A DNA stretch of 64,000 nucleotides from Allodiplogaster sudhausi. Its lineage: Eukaryota > Nematoda > Chromadorea > Rhabditida > Diplogasteridae. The notes below the pieces were generated by a model. The model had not been told where the DNA came from. It saw only the letters and a program-made list of their open reading frames with translations, and made no database searches. A program made the position numbers and the translations under genes. Every line of letters begins with the position of its first letter. The first letter of the stretch is position 1. Positions 56,705 through 64,000 of this stretch are shown in pieces. Location: NCBI GenBank assembly GCA_945643635.1, contig CALZFC010000055.1, positions 882,001-946,000 on the forward strand, read 5' to 3'.

Positions 56705-59700
56705 TGTGGGAAGGAGGAGAACGGCGGAGGAGCGGAAGACGACCTCGGCTTCGATCTCTCCAGGAGACGGAGGGCAACCTGGACAAACAATACTCATGCC
56801 AAGTAAGCAACGAGAGAACATGCATTAGAGAGAGAATGAGAGAGAGGGAGGCGGAGAGGGAGAGAGTGAGAGAGAGAGAGCGAGAAAGAGGACGAGAATG
56901 AGAGAGAATATAAGAGACAGGGCGACAGATGAGTGTACGTGAGTAAGAGGGATTTTGATCTCTTTCTAAATGTTTGATTGGAAGAAACCGCCTGGGGCCC
57001 TCTCGTGAGCAAATTTGCACACCTTTAGCGGAAATGACCGCGAGAGGGCGGGAATAGGGGAAGGGAGGTGAGGGGATAGTGGAGTCCATAGCTCTGTTAC
57101 CCTTTCTCCCTCTCACTTTTTCTCTCGCTCTCTCTCTCACTTGCTCTCTTTCTCTTTCCCCCCTCTGAAATACCATGTGTCTTTTACCAGACCGAATGCT
57201 TCTCTTCAATTACTCTCTGTCTGACTCTTTGTCTCCTTCTCTCTTTCTCACATTCAGTTTCTTTCTCATGTCAATAAGACAGTCACTCTCCTCTGATTCT
57301 GCTAAAAAGAGGAATGAGTGTGGAAGGGAAACAGAAGTGCCGAGTCCTTCCGTCCATGAGTGAACTCCACGGGCTGTCCCCCGGGGGGTATCCATCTGAT
57401 GCCTCTCTTCCATCGTCTTCGTCCTCCTTCCTCTTCAGGAATCACTTCGTCTCCTTGCTCACTGCCATGTATGCTCTGATCCTGATCATGTTCGCCTTGG
57501 TCGTTGAGACTTCTCCCGCCTGGAAATCAGATACTTATGTCGCGGAAACGGTGAGTTTTCTAAAGACGCGCTCTGTCCTCTCTAATAACTCGACTAGCTT
57601 AACTCTTTCCGGTGTTCCACGCGTACATGTACGGCCTCGGCAGTCTCTTCCTCGTGTTTGTGTACCTCGTTCTACTCTATCCCAGAGGAATCAACTTTGC
57701 TCTCAAGGCGACAACCTCGCTGACCGGCAAAAACACCGAGGCAACAAACTGGAAGACCATCCTTCCTTTTCAGCGTTGTTATTAATAGAGAAGTAATTTG
57801 TAATCTTTTCTGAAGGAGTGGCTGCTGCCGAGTCCGCGGCACGGAGGGGAAGGCGCCGGCAGTCTCTATCTTCGACTCGGAGCAATGTGTTTGTTTAGTC
57901 ATTCCACTTTCTTTCATTCAGTAAGAAAAGAACATTAGAAGTGTGGTCGCAAAAGAATATAGAAATGAATAGTAAACAGAAAAGTAAAATGGGAACGCAG
58001 TATTCGGTTGCGCGGGAATCGTGTTGTATGGCCTGGAGATGTTCCTGTGCCTGAGGGAGTCATCCTGCCAGAACATCGTCTTTGCTGACCAACTTCTCGC
58101 TGCTCTCTTCACTTTCATCCAAATGCACTTCATTTTCACTAATTCTAAGGTGAACACTCTAATATCACTGCTGTTTTGATAATCAATTGGGAAAGAAGAC
58201 CAGAGAGAGAAACGCCCTTCCTTTCTCAAATCAGATCTCGATCTGCCGTGCCCGTTTGATCTGCAAACTTGGCTTCATGCATTTGACGGCCGCGAATCTA
58301 TGGACTTGGTTCCGATTTGTCGTGGTGAAGCAGCAGGCGAAGACTGAGAAGAAGAAACTGCTCGAGACACTTGAAACGACTACGATTCTGGGTACTCTTT
58401 CTGAGTAATGGAACTGAGCACTCATTCTCTTTCCAGACTCGTCTTCTTCGAACGAAGACTCCTCCGAATCTCGCGAGGATGGAGGAGATTATGTATGTAC
58501 ATACAACTTCATTATTGCTTCTTAAATAATTGAATGGTTGTAGCGATCTGAGGATATCTTCGACTTCATGTCGGGAGGAGTGGCGAGCATGCTCAAGGCA
58601 GCCACGTCCACGGAGACCACTGCCGAGACAACCACTGCCAATGCTACCAGCAACGTCTTCATTCTTCCTTCCATTCAGTCTCGTTCTCTCTCCTTTTCTC
58701 TTTCTCTCCCCTTTACTTATTATTTCTCTCGTTGTCTCTTTCACTCTCCTTCTCTCTTGCTCCCTAAACCCTTCTCACTTTCTATGCAGATACTTTGGTG
58801 ACTTGGCAATGTTCCTGACAACTTGTCTGGTGGAATTCGCTCTGATTGGTGCTGCCGTTACTTTCATAATCTGGCGGAGCATTGGCCATTGTGAAGCCGA
58901 GACGAAGAGACGAAGAAGTGATTCCAGTGACACTTTCGGCCGGAGGAAGTACAAAATGCGAATTGATTGCAGGTTCAGCGTCCTTTTGCGTTGCTTCCTT
59001 TCAATTTGGCTTGAGATGAATGAATTAGTGAAATGAACGAATTAGCAAATAATATAATCAATAGTTCGTCGTCGACCGGACTCTTCGCTGGTCTGATCTT
59101 CTTGATAGCCGCGTGCATTGCAATGGGAGTGTACACAGTCTTCGATTCTCTCCACAACTGTGACAAAGCTCGTCTCGTCTTCGGTCTCTTCGATCTCACG
59201 ATGTTTCTCTCTTCCCTCCTTGCATGTATCTGCGGGCTGTACAGGTACCATTTTTGAACTATTTTATTCCAAATCTTTTAATTAAAAATTATTTTTATTT
59301 TCAGAATTTTAACAATTGCTATACAATTGCAGAATGCGTCATCTACAGTATACTGGCCATGCGCGCGGCGAGACCCTCGATGAGATTCTCCTCGTGGTGG
59401 GACTCATCGGGGAACTCGTGTACTGCTCGTGTGAGATTGATGTCTTCATTACACGAAGAGAAGGTTTGGTCGGCAGAGTCGATTCCATCGTAGAATTTGA
59501 AGCTCGTTCAGACTTTGGAACAATGCCAGTTTATGTGTTTGTCACTTACCTTGTTCGACTCGTTCAAGTGACAGTCCAAGCGATCTTCATTCTCATGTCA
59601 TTCAGGTCATTCTGCTTTCTTTTTAATCAGTCTTTAATATTGAGGGCAAGTATACTTTCACTCAATATTTACTTAAATATATCGTTATTTTCTTGCAGAC

Positions 59701-59985
59701 TGCATGTTGATCAAGAAAAAGGAGGAACTCCAGGCGTTCCTGGCAAACAATTCGTCACTTTTCTTCTAGTTGCTAATGCCACTCTTTTTATCTTTCACAT
59801 CTACGAAGGCATGAAGCAGGTCCGCCCTATCTCTTTCGCGCTCTCTCTTCTCTCTCTCTCTATCTCTCTCTCTTTCTCTCTCTCTCACGTTCTCTCGTTC
59901 TCTCGTTCTCTCTCTTACGATCTCTCTCGCTCTTTCCCTTCTCTCTCTCTCACATTCTCGTACTCTCTCGCACCATCTCTCGTTG

Positions 59986-60035
<50 letters not shown>

Positions 60036-60484
60036 CCTCTCTCTCTTTCTCTCTTTCTCTTTCTCTTTCTCTTTCTCTTTCTCTTTCTCTCCAGGGCTTC
60101 GGTCACGAGATGGCAGTTGGCTCTTCCCATATGATAATCATCTACGCTGTCACTCCACTCATCGTCTTCTACCGGTCACTCAATTTCTTTTTTATTTCCT
60201 TGCTAATTTGTCAATTTTGTGTGTGGTTAATTTTACAACTAATAATTTTGAGGTTCCACAGTTCGGTGTGCCTCGCTGAAATTTGGAAGCATTCGTTCAC
60301 GCGGAAATCTGGAAACTGCCACCGCTCCGTTTGTCATCTTTCATTTTGCGGAGACGTACTTTTATTAAATATACGAGAGAAAATATATTCTTCAGCTTTC
60401 GGGTGGCTCTCTGGACTCCTCTTCAACGCCACGGTCCTCGAGGAGTTCTGTGGTGTTCTTCTGATCTTCTTGTCTTCTTCTTGA
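56705..60484 (+). CDS. Otopetrin proton channel, 5' end missing
   Basis: A proton-selective ion channel of the plasma membrane (otopetrin family, 12 transmembrane helices in two domains). Fourteen exons join in phase: 56705-56802, 57439-57550, 57612-57740, 57816-57888, 58001-58149, 58235-58391, 58437-58492, 58544-58677, 58790-58972, 59065-59244, 59333-59605, 59699-59819, 60095-60174 and 60253-60484; about 658 residues from the first mapped exon. Family landmarks: VSLLTAMYALILIMFALVVE (first helix), HGGEGAGSLYLRLGAM, GIVLYGLEMFLCL, FGLM-like LGFMHLTAANLWTWFR, KQFVTFLLVANATLFIF, and the signature FYRFHSSVCLAEIWKHSF near the end. The serine/threonine-rich loop between 58437 and 58677 is typical of the intracellular linker. 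The intron after 57740 starts with GC. The intron before 57612 appears to end CCG instead of CAG. The start codon is not found. Confidence 0.93.
59820..60094. repeat. (CT)n and (TTCTCT)n tract in otopetrin intron
   Basis: A CT microsatellite turning into a TTTCTC hexamer repeat at 60048-60090 and ending in CTCCAG, the acceptor of exon 60095. Confidence 0.85.
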
Positions 60485-60796
60485 TCTCAAGATTAACCTC
60501 TAAAACGTCGTAGCCTCTAACGTTTTGAGATACTTCAATGATATTGTACATTCTGGTTGTTTTGCTTTTCTTATTGTTGCTCAATCCAACCTTTCTCTCC
60601 TGGCCTTTTCTGTTGAAGTATATGTAAAATCATACAACGGGAATTTTTTAATATCAGTCATTCATATTTTTCTTTCATGTTTTCTCTCTCTAAATATCGC
60701 CATGTTGGCTGAATTCTGATTTTCGATTTTGCAGCTTTATTGTACGAGTATTCCTAGTAATCACTGAAAATTCATTGTTTATATTTCTGTTTCGAC

Positions 60797-60802
60797 TAAT
60801 AA
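60797..60802 (+). terminator. Candidate otopetrin poly(A) signal
   Basis: AATAAA about 310 nt downstream of the otopetrin stop codon; the convergent minus-strand gene ends 230 nt further on. Confidence 0.4.
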
Positions 60803-61030
60803 AAGTGAGATACAGACATTTATTGTTATACAAATCAGCATGTCAAGTCGATAATACCATTTTGAAGTGGAAACATTTACAGTTCTGAGCACAAGTCAAG
60901 AAGTAAGTAACGTTTTGCCAATTTATTTATATTTAATTTATGTTTTATGATTACTCAGTCGTATGCACATAAAGATTAATATTAATATACGTAAAGAGTT
61001 ATAACAGAAGTACCAAAACAATCAAAATCA

Positions 61031-62194
61031 TCATATTCTAGATGAATGGACTGAAAATTGTATCTTTTTCTCAAGATCCTTAGCTTCTTGCTCTGCGAAG
61101 ACATCTTTGGGCATTGGGCCCACATCCATGAGCCTTCTCTCATACAGAACTGAAGCTGAAGGACGCCGTGGCAATTTGAGAGGGTTGAGAGTAGAGGGAG
61201 GCGGGGACTCATTCTCTGCAGTTGTCTCTTTCCAAGTCAGTTGAGTAGATGCAGGGAAGGGACAAGAGATCTTTCTGGCTGCGGAAGTCGAACTAACCGG
61301 GACGACGGAGGTTGTGATAAATAGAAAGTAACAATGTTTTATATTTTAAACCTATTCTAGAAATATTCTCCAATCAGACGAATTCATATTTCATATGATT
61401 TAGAAATTTTTTCTGTACATATGTAGCTTATGGGATATGTCAATTTTTTCCACAATATAATACAGCTTAGAATTCCGGTACAAATACTTCTGTCTTCGAG
61501 GAAGAAAGACCCGGGCTGTGACATGAGATGCGGGTTTCCGGATTGTGTCATTCCATGTACCCGCCATCGGAAACATCTCTCCATTACTTGCCCAACTTCA
61601 GATGACGCTAACTCATAGCCAGATCCTAGGAAGGAGACCGACCTCTTTCTTCTGTTTTTTGGATATCTCGCGGAGGAGAAGCAGTTGGAAAAGACTCCGT
61701 TGCTGGCTCGTCGCAAGATATCGTAACCTGTGATTAACGCCAACGTTATCTTCACAAAGTTTAAAAAATTTTCTAAACGTTAGATGGACAAAAATATCTC
61801 CTTTAACTCTCTCATGCTACGCAGTCTTCATCAGCCTCTCTTCCGATTATAATTTTCCAGAGCCTTGCAAATTTTTTTTCAGATCTCAATCCATTTTTCA
61901 TAGGAAGCCCTAAGCGAATTCAGTGAGTGTTAATATGGAAGCCATTGAGTTCAGTGTCATCGCCTTTAAAGCAGCCGTGAAGTCGCTGCTCATAAATGAA
62001 AGAGAATTCGTAGTGTGCGGAGAGTGACTGACTTGTGGAGGGGGCGAGTTGTTGTGGGGGCGGGGATTAGTCTGTCCATTGTCGTCCTTCTGGAGTGGAT
62101 GGATGAGGGGAGGCAGGGGGCAGTGGTAGACGGCGTAGACTGCCACGGGAAGCAGCAGCAGGAACACGATGATTACCACCAGAACAACCACCTC
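61031..62194 (-). CDS. Unidentified single-pass membrane protein
   Basis: I do not recognise this protein. Three minus-strand exons join in phase: 62194-62033, 61727-61643 and 61278-61031, 164 residues to a TGA; the 5' end is missing. The first exon starts with a clear transmembrane segment (VVVLVVIIVFLLLLPVAVYA) followed by a proline-rich stretch (HCPLPPLIHPLQ, PRPHNNSPPP). The rest looks like a disordered, presumably cytoplasmic tail (CDEPATESFPTASPPRD, then LKLPRRPSASVLYERRLMD and EQEAKDLEKKIQF). A dibasic-rich PRRPSAS site could be phosphorylated. A possible signal peptide-like frame (MSLLLASSPLRLLSLLL) lies at 62480-62518, but I could not join it. The gene is convergent with otopetrin. 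Confidence 0.55.
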
Positions 62195-63569
62195 CTGAGA
62201 CAACCATCCATTCAGTTCATCTCACTCATACAAGCATTGCTCGTTTTGTTATCTCTTTTTTCTAAAGATATATATTTCTTTAATATTGAATAAATAAATT
62301 AATAGATATACTTGTTCCATACCATGAGAGGGTGGCTAGCAAACTTTCATTAGAAGAGCAGCACAATCAACGAAGAATTGCAGGAGAAAGTGCAGTAGAG
62401 AACAGAAGGATAACCATGTCATTTGAGGAAGGCCTTTAGGGCATTTGGTTAGGTTGGAGGCGGGGCTAAGAAGGAGGGAGAGAAGGCGAAGGGGAGATGA
62501 GGCTAACAATAAGGACATGGCTCGAGAAAGAAAGGAGAAGAAATGGAGAGGTGGAGAGGGTGGAGAAGCATTGAAAGGCTAGCAGCTCAGTCTCTCTTAT
62601 GTACAAGCCACGACAATTCCTCAAGGCACTTCCAGGCTCATGCCAATTGGATCTGCTTCCCACTACATTCCCAGGCTAGATTCCAACTCTCTTGGAGAGT
62701 CAGGAATCTGACTAATCCACGGACATCAACAATGACGCAGGCTAAGCACGAAAGAGAACGTATGCAAGCGTATAAATCCACATTAAGAGAGAGAGAGAAA
62801 GAGAGAGTACGACATGAGGGGGAAAGTGCGAGATGAGAGAGAGCGTGAAATCAGAGAGGGAGTGAGAGATGAGAGAGAGAAAGAGAGTGTACAATGAGAG
62901 AAAGAGTGTGAGATGAGAGAGAGGAAGAGAGTTAAAGGACGAATGGACTGAGAGTGTGCGGAAGAAAAGATGCTAGAGTAAGAATGAAAAATAACGACAA
63001 AGATGCAAGTGGTAATTATGAATCAAAGTTATTTGCTACATACGTGGTTTTCTAATTGTAACATGTCTGTAGCATTGACGGAAGATTTAAATAGTGAAAG
63101 ATTCCACGACTACAGTATTTATTTTTGCTTCATCATACTTGTAGAATGAACAGGGATGATTTTCCAGTAAAGATGAGTGTGCGGAAGAAAAGATATGTTT
63201 GGCTGTTAACCTGACCACGTGGTTGCCCATACGTCTGTGCTTTTTCTTCCAAAAGAAGAAAACTGAGTAATAGTAGAGTACTTTTCGTAGTCCTTTCATG
63301 ACTGCGAAGTCACCAGAGTATACCTTGGATGTATTCAGAATGTTGTGTGATAAGAAGTCTCTCTCTGATCACGGCCAGCCCCTCTGATAACAAGATGAAC
63401 AAGCACTACAAATTGACTGGGAAACATATGTTGCTCTTATCTTCCGCTCTCTCTTCATTTCTCTAAAACTTTATTTGTATTATGCTTTCATGCTTGATTA
63501 AAGAAGAGAAATTTTTATTTCTGCCCGTTCCCACTCGCAATAACTTTGTTTCTACTTCCCGGCGCACAA
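62195..63569. other. Spacer upstream of P450; GA-rich tract
   Basis: Imperfect GA repeat with GTGAGATGAGAGAG units at 62785-62935. A segment at 62580-62700 is open on the minus strand without support. The P450 promoter should lie just upstream of 63480. Confidence 0.4.
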
Positions 63570-64000
63570 TGACTTTTCATATACTTCTTGAAAGGCTGAA
63601 GATGCTTGTGCCCCTGGTGCTCACCATGGCCGTTCTCTCCATTGGCTGGATCTTCTATCGCCTCTTCGCGATCCTCGCTCACCAGAGGAAGATGAATGGA
63701 ATCATTGGAGATATGCCTGGCTTGCCTGCCTTGCCCATCATCGGCAACGCTCACCAATTCAATGGAACCTCAGACCGTTCGTGAGATGATTAAAAACCAA
63801 GCTAATACAGTATTGATTCGGAATATATTCCATAATAAAATGATTTTTAGAAATTTTTATTTTTTTAGAGCGTGCGGAAAAGTTTCGTCAAATTGTTTTC
63901 GACATTCTTGGGCAAGGATCAAACGTGATGAGGACTTGGGTTCTCGGCAAACTTTACGTTGCACCACTCACGGGAGAGACTGTGAAGGTTCTCTTTCTCT
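63570..64000 (+). CDS. Cytochrome P450, CYP4-like, N-terminal part
   Basis: The start of a microsomal heme monooxygenase; it runs off the window. Exon 1 (63570-63776) encodes an N-terminal membrane anchor (VPLVLTMAVLSIGWIFYRLF) and the proline-rich hinge DMPGLPALPIIGNAHQF, which in CYP4-family proteins precedes the globular domain. Exon 2 starts at 63869 in phase (QRAEKFRQIVFDILGQGSNV, then MRTWVLGKLYVAPLTGETVK), the first conserved helix and strand; a donor probably follows at about 63988. An upstream in-frame ATG at 63482 is possible, but the one at 63570 gives the usual short lead before the anchor. Catalytic and heme-binding parts lie beyond the window. Confidence 0.88.

Overview
This is a eukaryotic window, most likely from a nematode. 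It has multi-exon genes with short introns (many of 45-100 nt), no bacterial signals, and a nuclear receptor whose DNA-binding domain carries the SCRACAAFFRR P-box that is typical of the nematode-expanded (HNF4-derived) receptors. The other recognisable genes (otopetrin, IL-17-like cytokine, AMP deaminase, DHHC palmitoyltransferase, P450) fit an invertebrate animal. I assembled exons by hand from homology, GT/GC...AG junctions and codon phase. Lengths given for proteins are from those models.

Layout, left to right. 0-5.6 kb: a weakly supported minus-strand gene of unknown family (1901-3344), then an IL-17-like cytokine gene (3692-5546, +). 5.6-9.8 kb: simple repeats, a 36-bp minisatellite, and a TA-flanked foldback transposon (7262-8699) with a tRNA-like module in each arm. 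9.85-13.4 kb: a MAM-domain protein (+). 14.1-25.6 kb: a 19-exon AMP deaminase (minus). Its C-terminal exon runs in frame into a 30-bp minisatellite. One intron is a 1.7-kb, 45-bp VNTR with a 540-bp higher-order repeat. Another intron holds nested mobile elements. 28.3-30.2 kb: ribosome biogenesis factor RRS1 (minus). 30.3-34.2 kb: two elements with terminal inverted repeats, the second containing a spliced four-exon ORF. 34.4-36.0 kb: ANKRD49 (+). 36.1-36.9 kb: a truncated LINE. 37.0-38.7 kb: a ZDHHC24-like palmitoyltransferase (+), followed by a decayed copy of its last two exons. 40.8-41.2 kb: a MITE of the family also nested in the AMPD intron. 42-46 kb: unidentified exons and CT repeats. 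46.1-48.9 kb: a second TTAA-flanked foldback element, again with tRNA-like modules in both arms. 49.8-54.0 kb: the nuclear receptor (+). 56.7-60.5 kb: an otopetrin proton channel (+). 61.0-62.2 kb: an unidentified single-pass membrane protein (minus). 63.6 kb to the end: the start of a CYP4-like cytochrome P450 (+).

The genes look like an ordinary collection of housekeeping, signalling and membrane genes; nothing suggests a joint pathway. What is unusual is the repeat landscape: (CT)n/(GA)n tracts in nearly every intron and spacer, several minisatellites, and at least four families of inverted-repeat elements. Six of about 78 mapped introns begin with GC instead of GT. Three sites look as if one base is missing: two splice acceptors reading CCG instead of CAG, and a frameshift inside the receptor's DNA-binding domain.
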